Positions 32,865 through 42,227 of a stretch of DNA of 64,000 nt are shown here, piece after piece (position 1 is the first letter of the stretch; each line of letters begins with the position of its first letter). A program made the position numbers and the translations under genes. The stretch is taken from NCBI GenBank assembly GCA_029167225.1, contig JARFNK010000019.1, positions 1 to 64,000 of the forward strand. The letters run 5' to 3'. This DNA is from Sphingobium arseniciresistens. GTDB taxonomy: Bacteria > Pseudomonadota > Alphaproteobacteria > Sphingomonadales > Sphingomonadaceae. Under the pieces are notes generated by a model, which did not search any database, was not told where the DNA came from, and worked only from the letters and a program-made list of their open reading frames with translations.

Positions 32865-33491
32865 ATGTCTCCCGAGCCCGTCCTGGCCGAAAGGGCCTAC
32901 CTCCTGCTTAAGGCCGATATCATGGCCGGGCGGTTTGCGCCGGGCAGTATCCTCAACGAAAGGCAACTGGCCGCCGAATATGGCGTATCCGTGTCACCCC
33001 TCCGGGACGCCGCGCAGCGCCTGGTTGGCGAGTATATGCTCAAGATCGCTTCTGGCGGTGGCTTTCGCTTGCCGACGGTGACACCCGATGCCCTGCGCGA
33101 TCTCTACCGGTGGCACGGTCATCTGGTGCGCCTGATACTCAAGGCAAGCCGGCCGGCCGCTGCCCTCGAAGCGCAGCAGCCCTATGCCGTGACGGAAGCG
33201 GATGGGCACGCACTTGCGCTGGCGGCGACGAACCTGTTTCTGGCTATCGCGCATGCCTCCAATGATCAAGAACATAGAAGGGCTCTTCGATCAGCGACGG
33301 AACGACTCCACCTCGCCCGGCTCGGAGAAGTTCGGGTGTTGCGCAATCTACGGGAAGAACTGCAAGTGGTCGAGATCGCGACCATTTCTGGTCGAGGTCC
33401 CGACCGTTTTGAGGTTCTTTGGGCCTATCACCGACGACGAATTCGGCGCGTGGGTAGGATATGGGACGCGATCCTTTCATGGCCACAGTAA
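32865..33491 (+). CDS. GntR-family regulator
   Basis: A 208-residue protein with an N-terminal GntR winged helix (AYLLLKADIMAGRFAPGSIL, NERQLAAEYGVSVSPLRDAA) and a helical C-terminal effector-like domain (about 80-200) as in the FCD/VanR branch. It lies 166 bases upstream of the lasso precursor gene on the same strand. GntR dimers bind short palindromes, and an 18-base near-palindrome is present at 33571-33588 in front of that gene. It is therefore a good candidate regulator of the lasso operon. Confidence 0.78.
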   Translation: MSPEPVLAERAYLLLKADIMAGRFAPGSILNERQLAAEYGVSVSPLRDAAQRLVGEYMLKIASGGGFRLPTVTPDALRDLYRWHGHLVRLILKASRPAAALEAQQPYAVTEADGHALALAATNLFLAIAHASNDQEHRRALRSATERLHLARLGEVRVLRNLREELQVVEIATISGRGPDRFEVLWAYHRRRIRRVGRIWDAILSWPQ

Positions 33492-33570
33492 ATGAAATCA
33501 GATGGTTACATGGTGCCATCGTCTCCGAAAATGGCCTTCGCAAGGGACGGTACCAGTTAGTTGCGCACTT

Positions 33571-33588
33571 GCGACCTTATAAGATCGC
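33571..33588 (+). promoter_or_regulatory. near-palindrome before lasso precursor
   Basis: GCGACCTTATAAGATCGC is an 18-base palindrome with a single mismatched pair (arms GCGAcCTTA / TAAGaTCGC). It contains the -10-like TATAAG and lies 69 bases upstream of the lasso precursor start. Size and symmetry fit an operator for a GntR dimer encoded just upstream. No convincing -35 at normal spacing was found. Confidence 0.45.
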
Positions 33589-33657
33589 TGATCACGCAGC
33601 ACCTGATTTACCTTCGTGGAGCTGCAAATTCGCAGCATGTGCAAGAAGGAGGTAAGT

Positions 33658-33792
33658 ATGGAACGCGAAGACCATATCGACGCTGCTCTGATCGATCTCG
33701 GCGCGGTGGCCGAAGAAACCAAGGGCAGCAACGTCATCATGGATGATCGCCACGGTGGTCAGCTCCCCGGCTTGGGACTGTCGGACGACTGA
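33658..33792 (+). CDS. lasso peptide precursor
   Basis: A 44-residue precursor with a strong ribosome site (GGAGG). The leader of 22 residues ends AVAEETK, with the conserved Thr at position -2 before the core. The 22-residue core starts GSNVIMDD and ends GLGLSDD. Gly1 is the ring amine. Asp7 or Asp8 is the ring acid, giving a 7- or 8-residue macrolactam, with 8 more common in alphaproteobacteria. The tail contains HGGQLPG. The fused maturation protease and cyclase follow directly. I do not recognise this core among characterised lasso peptides. Confidence 0.88.
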   Translation: MEREDHIDAALIDLGAVAEETKGSNVIMDDRHGGQLPGLGLSDD

Positions 33793-33800
33793 AACAAGCG

Positions 33801-33826
33801 CGCGCGGGCCCCTTTTGGCCCGCGCG
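33801..33826 (+). terminator. hairpin between lasso precursor and maturation genes
   Basis: CGCGCGGGCC (33801-33810) and GGCCCGCGCG (33817-33826) form a perfect 10-base stem with loop CCTTTT, followed by TTTC. It lies 9 bases after the precursor stop. Hairpins here usually reduce read-through, so the precursor is made in excess over its enzymes; they also stabilise the short transcript. The T tract is short, so it is probably an attenuator. Confidence 0.7.
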
Positions 33827-33845
33827 TTTCGACAGGAATTCGATC

Positions 33846-34511
33846 ATGAGTCTGGCGCTCCGTGACAATCTCGAATTTTGCATAACAGGGGGACGTGCCA
33901 TCTTCCTGGACTTGGCAGCAGGCCGCTATTTCGCGCTCTCGGATCGCCATTTCGCAGCATTTCAGCGTTGGATAAGTGGTGAAGTCTCCCTCGAGGATGG
34001 CACAGACCGGCTCAATGGCCTTGTCAGCCAAGGAATCCTAATCGAAACGGATGGGGCAGATGTCAGGCCAAAAACCTCAATCTCAGGGATCGCTTTGCCG
34101 GCCGTACGCTTCCCTGTCACCCGGTTGCGAGCTTCACCGACATTGGTGGCCTGGATAATCTTCGATCGACTTCTATGGAGGCGACGCATAAAAAACTGGC
34201 CCTTCGTACGCTTGATCAAGAGCGTGCGAAAGTCGGCTCGGCCTGATCGACTTTCATCGAACTCAATCGTGCTGCCCAGGATCATCCGATCTTTTGAAAT
34301 CGCAGACCTTATTATTGGCAACCATGATCGCTGTCTGGAACGATCGCTGGCCCTAGTTGCGGCTTGTAGAAGATATGGTCTCGCCAACACGTTGGTCCTT
34401 GCCATTCAAGCCAATCCCTTCGCGGCTCATTGCTGGGTGCAGAACCAATCATATATCTTGAACGATCATCCAGATCGCGTGTCGATGTTCACTCCGATAC
34501 TGGCTCTATAA
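33846..34511 (+). CDS. lasso peptide maturation protein B (fused B1-B2)
   Basis: A 221-residue protein with both halves of the lasso B function. Residues 1-75 are a PqqD-like leader-recognition domain (CITGGRAIFLDLAAGRYFAL). Residues of about 95-221 are the transglutaminase-like Cys protease with Cys163 (HDRCLERSLAL), His195 (FAAHCWVQ) and Asp207 (YILNDHP). It removes the leader after the TK dipeptide of the peptide at 33658. Its stop overlaps the cyclase start (TAATG), so the two are coupled. Fused B proteins are the norm in proteobacterial lasso clusters. Confidence 0.9.
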   Translation: MSLALRDNLEFCITGGRAIFLDLAAGRYFALSDRHFAAFQRWISGEVSLEDGTDRLNGLVSQGILIETDGADVRPKTSISGIALPAVRFPVTRLRASPTLVAWIIFDRLLWRRRIKNWPFVRLIKSVRKSARPDRLSSNSIVLPRIIRSFEIADLIIGNHDRCLERSLALVAACRRYGLANTLVLAIQANPFAAHCWVQNQSYILNDHPDRVSMFTPILAL

Positions 34512-36292
34512 TGCGTTTGGAATATCTCCTTATCGTGGAGGCATCCAGGATGGCTGCAACGATGGAGCGATATTTTTCCGGGCGCACGGCTCTTGAGCTT
34601 CAGCACGCAAGCGACAATTTTATCCTATTCTCCAATATTCCAGCAGATGTGATAAATCTCCCTGAAAGGAACGGGGTCATAATCGGCAAAATATTCGACC
34701 GTAATGGATCCCCCCAACAGGTCGGAACGATTCCTGTCGTGGAAGGCGAACTCATTCAGAAAACCGCCGGTCGGCGTCTCATTAATAAATACTGGGGAAG
34801 CTATGTCGCTGCGATCGCTTCCAAAGAGGGGACTTACGTCTTACGCGATCCCTCAGGCGGGTTGCCTTGCTATTATATCCGTCAAAAGCGTCGCACGATC
34901 TTTTCTTCAGATGTCAACATTCTCCTCAATGCTGCCGGGTTCAGTCCGGAAGTAGACTGGGAAGCGGTCGGACAATCCTTGTACTTTAACCAGTTTCCCG
35001 CCGAAGCAACCGCTCTTGTTGGCGTAACCCAGATCCGCTGCGGAGAAGCTCTTCTTTTAGGAGACACGGGCATTGAAAAATCGCAGTATTGGGACCCTTG
35101 GGATCACATCCATGGCGCATCGGCAAGCGGCGAAGAGCTTGCCAAGCAGCTTTATCACATCGTTCGAAATACAATCAGCACCTGGGCTGCTGCATATCCC
35201 CGCGCCCTGATAAGCCTCTCGGGCGGCCTTGATTCCTCGATTGTCGCATCCTGCCTGGCGGCGGCTCAGGCGAACATTGCCTGCGTTACCGTTGTAACAC
35301 CGGACCCTGTCGGGGACGAGCGCGTCTATGCCAGGGCCGTTTCGCAGGCAATCGGCTCCGAACTGATTGAAATTTTCGAGCAGGTCGATCTCACCGACTA
35401 TACCAAATCGGTTGCAGAAAACATGCCGATGCCCTCTGGTAAGGCGCATGAACGCGCCTACAATGAGGCAATCCGAGAAGGTGTCACTCGGTCTTGCCCG
35501 AATGCATTCTTCGTGGGTGCCGGCGGCGACAACGTCTTTTATCTCACTCACTCTGCGCGACCTCTGGTCGACCGCTTTCAAGCAGAAGGTTGGTCGACCG
35601 GCATCTTACAGACATTGAACGATATTTGCACGATCACAGGGGCAAGTGCCTGGCAAGTTATCCGCGAAAGCTTCAGGCTAACCCGAATGCGGAATACCGG
35701 CATTCGCTGGCACGCTGTTCCGGACTATCTCTCCCCAGAATTTGTAAAGACCCGATGTGCTAAACCGCCTCAACATCCGTGGCTGACTCCGCCCGATGAT
35801 GTACCGCTCGGAAAAATTGGGCACGTAACAATGCTCCTGCGTGCGATGAATCATCTCGAACATCGCGATAAATCGCTTAATGTCCCGATGATCAGCCCTC
35901 TTCTTTCTCAGCCCATAATGGAATTCTGCTTGAGAGTTCCCTCATGGGAGGCTTGTGCCAACGGAAAGGATCGTGCCGTCGCGCGAACGGCCTTCGAACG
36001 CCATCTTCCACCAGCGGTTATCCGCCGCGGAGCAAAAGGAAGTCCCGACGGTTGGGTTGCTCAATTCATTGCAACTCACCGGCAAAGTATCGCCCACCGT
36101 CTTCTGGATGGCGAGCTTGTGCGACACGGAATTCTTGATCGCTCAGCGACGGAGGCCATACTTCGTCCCGGCGTCCGCCTCTCTCCAACAGACGCACCTC
36201 GCCTGATGGCTCTTTTGGACACCGAAGCATGGGTGCGGCATTGGTCACACGTCGAACGCACAGCCGGCGAGGGGCGAGCGGCGCCGCCGTGA
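34511..36292 (+). CDS. lasso peptide cyclase C (asparagine synthetase-like)
   Basis: A 593-residue protein of the asparagine synthetase B fold. The N-terminal glutaminase-like domain starts MRLEYLLIV without the catalytic Cys2, as in lasso C proteins. The synthetase domain has the PP-loop SGGLDSS (about 237-243) and an ATP-binding continuation (CVTVVTPDPVGDERVYARAV). It adenylates the core Asp side chain and closes the macrolactam with Gly1. The ATG at 34511 overlaps the B stop. Base composition is more AT-rich than in the tra genes, suggesting separate acquisition. Confidence 0.9.
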   Translation: MRLEYLLIVEASRMAATMERYFSGRTALELQHASDNFILFSNIPADVINLPERNGVIIGKIFDRNGSPQQVGTIPVVEGELIQKTAGRRLINKYWGSYVAAIASKEGTYVLRDPSGGLPCYYIRQKRRTIFSSDVNILLNAAGFSPEVDWEAVGQSLYFNQFPAEATALVGVTQIRCGEALLLGDTGIEKSQYWDPWDHIHGASASGEELAKQLYHIVRNTISTWAAAYPRALISLSGGLDSSIVASCLAAAQANIACVTVVTPDPVGDERVYARAVSQAIGSELIEIFEQVDLTDYTKSVAENMPMPSGKAHERAYNEAIREGVTRSCPNAFFVGAGGDNVFYLTHSARPLVDRFQAEGWSTGILQTLNDICTITGASAWQVIRESFRLTRMRNTGIRWHAVPDYLSPEFVKTRCAKPPQHPWLTPPDDVPLGKIGHVTMLLRAMNHLEHRDKSLNVPMISPLLSQPIMEFCLRVPSWEACANGKDRAVARTAFERHLPPAVIRRGAKGSPDGWVAQFIATHRQSIAHRLLDGELVRHGILDRSATEAILRPGVRLSPTDAPRLMALLDTEAWVRHWSHVERTAGEGRAAPP

Positions 36293-36341
36293 TCAAGACC
36301 AAGGTTTAAATCGGCCATGATTTCGTACGCGATGCCAACGA

Positions 36342-38459
36342 TTATTTGGCCCCCTGAGGTGCGTTTCTCCACGCTTCTCGCATTCTCTGCCAACGCGTGG
36401 CCTCGTCCATAAACATTCGATCTTCCGGTACGATGTCTTTTAGCCAGAAGTCGAACCAGGCGATATTTCGCCGATATAGGGCCAGCCGGTGGGCGGGTTC
36501 CGACTTAACATGGTTCTCGTTCGGGAAAATAAAGAGATCAACGGGCGTGCCGACCTGTTTCAGAGCCGTCACTGAGGCAAGGGCGGACAGATACTCATTG
36601 TCGGCGGCTTGGATCAGGACCGGCATTCGTACCCGAGCCGGCTGTTCCGCCCAGGAAATGCTAGACCAAAAATCCGGCCTGTGGTCCACAAGACGTGGCC
36701 AACCTCTTTCATGATATCCCTGCGAGATCGTAGGCCCTAAGGTGACGTCCTGACCGGGCTCCCAGCAGCAATCACCCACCGAGGCAGCTGAAAACAAGGT
36801 GCTATTGATCGCCGCAAACTGCACGGTCGTGGAGCCGTCGCTCAAACCAGTGATGCCGATCCTGGCCGAATCAACTAACCCCTTGTCGATCAAAGATCCG
36901 ACTGCAGCTTCCACTGCTGAAAGAATGTTCCTGCGGCCATTGAAATTCTTGTTGAATGAAGTGGTCCAGGCCTCGGCGGATTTCTGAGGAGCGATAACAC
37001 CAAGGTGATTGAGATTGTCTACAACGAGAACAAAATACCCACGACCAGCAAATGACTGGATTGGAAATTCGTCGCCGATACCGCCGCGTAGAAATCCTCG
37101 CGTTCTGTACTGCACAACTATAAGCGGGAAACGTCGCCCTGCCTCATAGTCGAGGGGGTAGACTATGTCCCCGTAGAATGGAACATTCATCTCATTGCGC
37201 CAGTTTAGTCGCTCCACCCGACCAAGATGACGCGACGAAAATTCAGGATTGGGATCATAGAGTCTCACCTCCTTCTTCTTGCCGAAGCCATATCTGACGA
37301 AATGCCGTGGCTCACGCGAGCGCTCCCGGAGGCAAACAAGGTCAGCTGCTACCGGTTGACATCCAAACAGCTCATCACTCGTCAAAAGGACGGGACGAGG
37401 TGCTCCACGCCCTGGGCGCCACTCATAAATCGCCGTGAGGCTTTGTGCCCAGCCTTCCCGCCGCGAAAAGCGGAGAACTTTGCCATCGTCGCTCCACCAG
37501 AGCGACGCTGACATATCGAGCTGGCAAGCGCTGAACTGGCAGGTAAGCGCCTGCTTCCCCCTGTTGATCACGAGCCTATAGTTGGGGGGAAAGACGGGGA
37601 GCCTTTCTCTTTCGGCCCAGGCCTCGGAGCCATCAGGATGCGACGAGTACGCAATTCTGCTCGCCAAGACGCCCGCAATGGGCGCAACGAGCGCTGCTTC
37701 AGAAGGGGAGGCCAAATGACTGGCACCGCGGTCAAGCTCGACGGTCATATACTGACGATCTGAAGCTGGCGTTTGCGGGCGTGCGCCACGTGCCGGAAAA
37801 GCCCGGTCGTCATAATGCCAACCGCTCAACGACTCGCGTTCAATGGCTGCACGTTTCTCTGCCAGTGCAGGACGAGCCGCATAAATAATGGACCGGCCAT
37901 CCGGTGTGATTCTAAAATCATCGACGTCGACCGGCGCATGCGTCACTTGCACCGCGTATCCGCCTTGAACATCCACGCGCCAGACCTGGGTAGTGCCGTT
38001 TACTCGCTTTAAATATGCGATCCACTTGCCATTCGGTGCCCATCGCGGCGTCACGGTGGCTGGCGCACCGAGCGGGAATTCAGCCCAGCCGTAATTGGCC
38101 GTAGCATCCAGGATCAATTCCCCGCCGACATCGAGCAGCCGTGTTTCTGATCCCGGCGACAATCCCACCATCATCAATCCCACGCAGTAGGCGTTGCGCG
38201 CGGGATCCGCCCGATGGATTTGAAAGGCAGCATAACGTTTATCAGGGGAAATCGTGAAGAGTTCGCGTCTGCGGTCGGGATAGCTTGGGCCGATGTCCCG
38301 CAGCGTCGCCAGAATTTCAGCTGTGACCGGACCTGTGGCTTGGCCGTCGGCGCCGTTTGACAAAAAGCCATTGCAGTCGCCTGCTGCCCAACTCGTGCTC
38401 GGCATGCAGGCAAAACCCAGCGTGAACGATGCCAATCCCATTGCGATAAGGGGGCGCAT
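36342..38459 (-). CDS. lasso peptide isopeptidase (S9 family)
   Basis: A 705-residue secreted protein with a signal peptide (LASFTLGFACMPSTSWAA), a beta-propeller half and a C-terminal alpha/beta hydrolase. The triad is Ser540 (GITGLSDGSTT), Asp620 (IQAADNEYL) and His650 (PNENHVKS). It matches the lasso isopeptidases (Atxe2 type) that open the isopeptide bond of the cognate threaded peptide. It starts one base after the receptor stop (TGAAATG-type coupling) and converges on the cyclase gene. Its substrate is most likely the product of 33658. Confidence 0.88.
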   Translation of the reverse strand: MRPLIAMGLASFTLGFACMPSTSWAAGDCNGFLSNGADGQATGPVTAEILATLRDIGPSYPDRRRELFTISPDKRYAAFQIHRADPARNAYCVGLMMVGLSPGSETRLLDVGGELILDATANYGWAEFPLGAPATVTPRWAPNGKWIAYLKRVNGTTQVWRVDVQGGYAVQVTHAPVDVDDFRITPDGRSIIYAARPALAEKRAAIERESLSGWHYDDRAFPARGARPQTPASDRQYMTVELDRGASHLASPSEAALVAPIAGVLASRIAYSSHPDGSEAWAERERLPVFPPNYRLVINRGKQALTCQFSACQLDMSASLWWSDDGKVLRFSRREGWAQSLTAIYEWRPGRGAPRPVLLTSDELFGCQPVAADLVCLRERSREPRHFVRYGFGKKKEVRLYDPNPEFSSRHLGRVERLNWRNEMNVPFYGDIVYPLDYEAGRRFPLIVVQYRTRGFLRGGIGDEFPIQSFAGRGYFVLVVDNLNHLGVIAPQKSAEAWTTSFNKNFNGRRNILSAVEAAVGSLIDKGLVDSARIGITGLSDGSTTVQFAAINSTLFSAASVGDCCWEPGQDVTLGPTISQGYHERGWPRLVDHRPDFWSSISWAEQPARVRMPVLIQAADNEYLSALASVTALKQVGTPVDLFIFPNENHVKSEPAHRLALYRRNIAWFDFWLKDIVPEDRMFMDEATRWQRMREAWRNAPQGAK

Positions 38460-38460
38460 T

Positions 38461-41043
38461 TCACCAAGCCTTGGACAAAGTGAGGCTGATAACGCGTCCA
38501 TATGTCGACTGATTGATCGAGTCATACCGCAGCCCGACTGGATCCGTTGTTCGGACTAGCGCGGGCTTCTCGTTGAAGAGATTCTGAACGCCGACCGTCC
38601 AGGTGACATTCGAATAAATTCCCCGACTAGCGGTCGTCTGTATTGTAGCAACCGTATCGAGCGTGACAAATGATCCCACTTTGACAAATGGTGAGTATCG
38701 GTTGTCCAAAGTGCTACCAATGTAGTTGCCGGTTGCCGTGAACGCGACATTGTCCCTTTTCCAACCGGCGTTAAGCCGGCCTCGCCAATGGGGAGGTCGA
38801 AAGATGACGCCCGCCTGCTCGATGGAAGGCTGAGACCTGGTCAATACCCTTCGACTGTCGAGGTAGCTGAGCGACCCTTTAAGCGCTATGCTTCCCGTTG
38901 TACCAAGATCACGGGAATAATCGACTGTGGCGTCGATCCCTTGAACGGCCTCGAGCGAAATGTTCTGCAACCGGTCATTTAGGATAGCGGATACGTTGGA
39001 TGCGCTAAAGCTCTGACCGCTAAAGTTCGAAAATACGCCGTTTATGCTATCGATCGTTGTCAGTACCTGCTCTGAAGTCGGATTGAGCTGGACGTAATCG
39101 GCATAGATTGATTGTAGCGCACTGGTAATCGGTGAAAGAGGGGAGCTTACGCGGTCGCGATAACGGATTCTGAAGTAGCTCACCCCTAGACGAAGCCCAT
39201 TTACAAACTTCGGCTCAACCGTTGTTGAAATAGTCCATGTGGTCGAACGTTCTGGCTTTAAATTGCTATTGCCACCATAGAGATAGAGGACAGGATAGCT
39301 GCTTTCGGGGGCCGGATTGAATATGCTTCCCCGCACCAATTGCGCATTCGATGTCTGCCCGGTCTGATAGAGTGTTGGAGCTTTGAAAGACTTTCCCCAG
39401 CTGGCCTTAAACTCAATCCCATCTATCGGTGCATAAATAAAACCAAGTTTTGGGGTTAGTATGCGCTGTATTTTACGATGGTCCTCATAGCGGATAGCGC
39501 CGACCATATTGAATTTATTGATTGCGGAAATATTGTTATGTGGTGAGACGAGCGGCAGGAAAATCTCACCATATCCGAACACAACATTTCGCGTTTCATC
39601 AAATATATTTATCGGAGCTTCTATACCTCCAACGAAACGGCGCGAGTCTACCCGGAGTTTATTCGATCGATAGCCGCCGCCGAGAGCCAGCCTCACATCG
39701 CCGCCGGGCAGAGAAAATAAGGGGCCTTCCCCGCCGACTTCGATTGTGCTCAACTGATTGGCATAGTCCGGTCTTGCGAGCGATATTTCTACGCCAGCGT
39801 CATAAGCACGATTTGCAATCGATGTGTCGCTTTTGCTATAGGTTCCAGCCACCCGGATCTCCCAGGTCGATGGTAGCGTGAACCGAAGAGACGGCGAAAT
39901 CGACCAGCTGTCTACTGTCGACGCCAACGCGTTACCGTCCGTATAACAGCTCGCCCCTACGATGTAGGGCATGCAGCTCGAGAACGCCCGGTGCATATAA
40001 TGCCCATCGATCTCGAAGGTCGCGGTGTTGCTGATTTGCTGCTGACCCGCGAGGATCAGACTGATTTGCTTCTGTGCTGGAATGAGCGTGGAGTCAGAAG
40101 GCAGATTGCTTGTATATGATCGATGGCGCGCTGCGATCTCGTCTGACTTTTGGTAATCTGCCGCAATCATGATCGACCCCGAACCCCAATCGGGGCCGCC
40201 AACCATATTATATTGCTGTGTGAAACCACCTCCATCGGTCGGTGCGCCAATGCGGGTGGACGTAATCAGGCCGTCCACGCTACGACGCAGAACGACATTG
40301 GCAACGCCGCCGACTGCATCCGATCCATAAAGCGCAGAGGCGCCATCCATGACGACGTCGACGCGCTCGATCGCTGCCAGCGGTATTGCCGAAATATCGA
40401 CAGCCTGGTCTGTTGCGTCAAACGCAACACGATGGCCATTGATGAGCGTGAGCGAGGCATCTGCCCCAAGTCCACGCAGATTCAGCGCCGAAGAGCCGGA
40501 CACATTTGTAAAACCCCCTTGGCCGCTTCCGGCGATCGTCGGGCTCTGGCCACCAGCGAAGTTCTGAGGGAGATCGCGGATAAGTTGGCCAAGGTCCGTT
40601 TGCCCAGACCGCATCGCATCTTCCCGCGTTACGGTCGTTACGGGCGAGGTCGAAGGCGCGCCACGAATTCGTGACCCGGTGACGACAATATTCTCACCTG
40701 AGTTCAATGCGTCATCTGATGCCGCTGAAAATCGCTGCCGAATGAGGATGGTCCCATCGCGTTCCACTGCTGTCAATCGGGTGCCTCTAAGTACCGTCTC
40801 GACCGCTTCAAGCGCAGTATAGGTCCCGTTGAGCGGTGGAGCTTGCCACCCCTTCACCGCTTCGGGGCGAAAGATGATTTCACGGCGGCTGGAACGCCCG
40901 ATTGCGCGTAACGCGCCGTCAAGGTCCTGCCGACCGAGATTCCATTCAAGCTTTTGTTCTGGTGCAGCTAACGCTGGTGTTGCCATGCCCATTAGCGCAT
41001 ACGCGAACATCGAACCGACCGGCCACCGTCCAAACTCTTTCAT
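38461..41043 (-). CDS. TonB-dependent receptor with N-terminal signalling domain
   Basis: An 860-residue outer-membrane receptor. A signal peptide (MFAYALMGMATPALA) precedes an STN signalling domain (about 30-100: LEWNLGRQDLDGALRAIGRS), a plug (NIVVTGSRIRG, LRGLGADASLTLINGHRV) and a beta-barrel ending in an aromatic residue (VISLTLSKAW). The STN domain signals to FecR and FecI encoded upstream. In lasso loci this receptor is thought to import the peptide for the isopeptidase. The ATG at 41043 has GGGGG upstream; earlier in-frame ATGs lack a signal peptide. Confidence 0.88.
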   Translation of the reverse strand: MKEFGRWPVGSMFAYALMGMATPALAAPEQKLEWNLGRQDLDGALRAIGRSSRREIIFRPEAVKGWQAPPLNGTYTALEAVETVLRGTRLTAVERDGTILIRQRFSAASDDALNSGENIVVTGSRIRGAPSTSPVTTVTREDAMRSGQTDLGQLIRDLPQNFAGGQSPTIAGSGQGGFTNVSGSSALNLRGLGADASLTLINGHRVAFDATDQAVDISAIPLAAIERVDVVMDGASALYGSDAVGGVANVVLRRSVDGLITSTRIGAPTDGGGFTQQYNMVGGPDWGSGSIMIAADYQKSDEIAARHRSYTSNLPSDSTLIPAQKQISLILAGQQQISNTATFEIDGHYMHRAFSSCMPYIVGASCYTDGNALASTVDSWSISPSLRFTLPSTWEIRVAGTYSKSDTSIANRAYDAGVEISLARPDYANQLSTIEVGGEGPLFSLPGGDVRLALGGGYRSNKLRVDSRRFVGGIEAPINIFDETRNVVFGYGEIFLPLVSPHNNISAINKFNMVGAIRYEDHRKIQRILTPKLGFIYAPIDGIEFKASWGKSFKAPTLYQTGQTSNAQLVRGSIFNPAPESSYPVLYLYGGNSNLKPERSTTWTISTTVEPKFVNGLRLGVSYFRIRYRDRVSSPLSPITSALQSIYADYVQLNPTSEQVLTTIDSINGVFSNFSGQSFSASNVSAILNDRLQNISLEAVQGIDATVDYSRDLGTTGSIALKGSLSYLDSRRVLTRSQPSIEQAGVIFRPPHWRGRLNAGWKRDNVAFTATGNYIGSTLDNRYSPFVKVGSFVTLDTVATIQTTASRGIYSNVTWTVGVQNLFNEKPALVRTTDPVGLRYDSINQSTYGRVISLTLSKAW

Positions 41044-41117
41044 CGTTGCCCCCAACGTCATTCCGGCCTCGTTCGAGACCGGTTCCATTGGGGGCAACGA
41101 CGAGCAAAGAGAGCCGA

Positions 41118-42227
41118 TTATGATGGCGGGCGACAATTTCCTTTTGGAAGGGCAGGGCACCGTCGGGCCAGTGCAATCGAGTTAGGCCCACTAATGACTG
41201 CCAGCCCCAGTACGTCCCCCAGATTGCGTGCCAGTCGCGCGCTGTCCGTGATACGGAAATTTCCCGAGACCCGAACATCATCTATATCGGGTGTTGCGCC
41301 CATCAAGGGAATGGCAGCATAGCGATTGGCCTCCGCGAACAGGTCTCCCAGACGAACATTCCTATATTCCTTCAATCCGTCAGGCCATTCACTGTCATTG
41401 GCCTGTGCCTTGACGACGTCGAGGGCAAGGGGTGTCGGAGCGTTGCGCAGTTCGACCTGCTGGCCTGGAGAGAGTCGAACCGTCGCTGGTGCACGCTCCG
41501 TTGCGGGGGCGTCTGTCGTGACGTCAACGGCTCCTCTCATTAATCGCACGACAATACGGTTGTCCGGGAAAAGGTTGACGTCAAAGATCGTCCCCCGTGC
41601 TGTCACTGTTCCGCGGCCGGCATAAACCGTAAAGGGCCGCCGCTCATGAGCGACGGTGAAACGGGCGCGCCCGCGCAGCAAGCGAAGATTTCTTCGCTCG
41701 GCGTCAAAATCCACCAGTACCAGGCTGTTCGTATCGAGCGCGACGACAGAACCGTCATCGAGACGAAACGATCGGATTTCGCCAGTGGCTGTAGCAATTT
41801 TCAGTTGGGCAGGGCCATCGGATGTGCCAGGCGCCGAGCCTATGGCAAGCGAGGGGTGTTTAATATCATCACGCGGCGAACCTGCAGCCCATTGCGCAAC
41901 AAGGGCAACGGCTCCGAGCATCGCCAGTATAAGCACCGCGCGTTTTTTCGTCTTGGACCGTGACAGGCTCTGCCGGATATCGTCGCCGGGCGCGGCATCG
42001 GAAGTGAAGGCGTCGTCCTCTGGCGGGTCCTTCAAACGCTTGCCGATGCTGTAGGCTTCTGCAATGCGGTTATAGGCGGCGCGGTGAAGCGCCCCGCGTG
42101 CCAGCCATGCTTCGAATGCCTTGCGTCTGACTTCTGCTTCCTCCGGGTTTCGCATGATAGCGAACCAGTCGGCTGCCTCTTCCCTGAGTTGTCCATGCTG
42201 ACGCGGCGGATCTGTGTCTTCCATCAT
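41118..42227 (-). CDS. FecR-family anti-sigma factor
   Basis: A 369-residue inner-membrane protein. The N-terminal cytoplasmic anti-sigma region (REEAADWFAIMRNPEEAEVR, FEAWLARGALHRAAYNRI) is of the DUF4880 type. One helix follows (AVLILAMLGAVALVAQWAAG), then the periplasmic FecR domain (RSFRLDDGSVVALDTNSLVL, VTARGTIFDVNLF). It carries the receptor's signal to the sigma factor encoded immediately upstream, which it overlaps by 4 bases (ATGA). Confidence 0.9.
   Translation of the reverse strand: MMEDTDPPRQHGQLREEAADWFAIMRNPEEAEVRRKAFEAWLARGALHRAAYNRIAEAYSIGKRLKDPPEDDAFTSDAAPGDDIRQSLSRSKTKKRAVLILAMLGAVALVAQWAAGSPRDDIKHPSLAIGSAPGTSDGPAQLKIATATGEIRSFRLDDGSVVALDTNSLVLVDFDAERRNLRLLRGRARFTVAHERRPFTVYAGRGTVTARGTIFDVNLFPDNRIVVRLMRGAVDVTTDAPATERAPATVRLSPGQQVELRNAPTPLALDVVKAQANDSEWPDGLKEYRNVRLGDLFAEANRYAAIPLMGATPDIDDVRVSGNFRITDSARLARNLGDVLGLAVISGPNSIALARRCPALPKGNCRPPS

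Noticed and set aside
38461-41043. Siderophore receptor for an iron-uptake operon
   Set aside because: STN, FecI and FecR occur in iron uptake too, but the adjoining isopeptidase and convergent lasso genes make a lasso-peptide receptor more likely.
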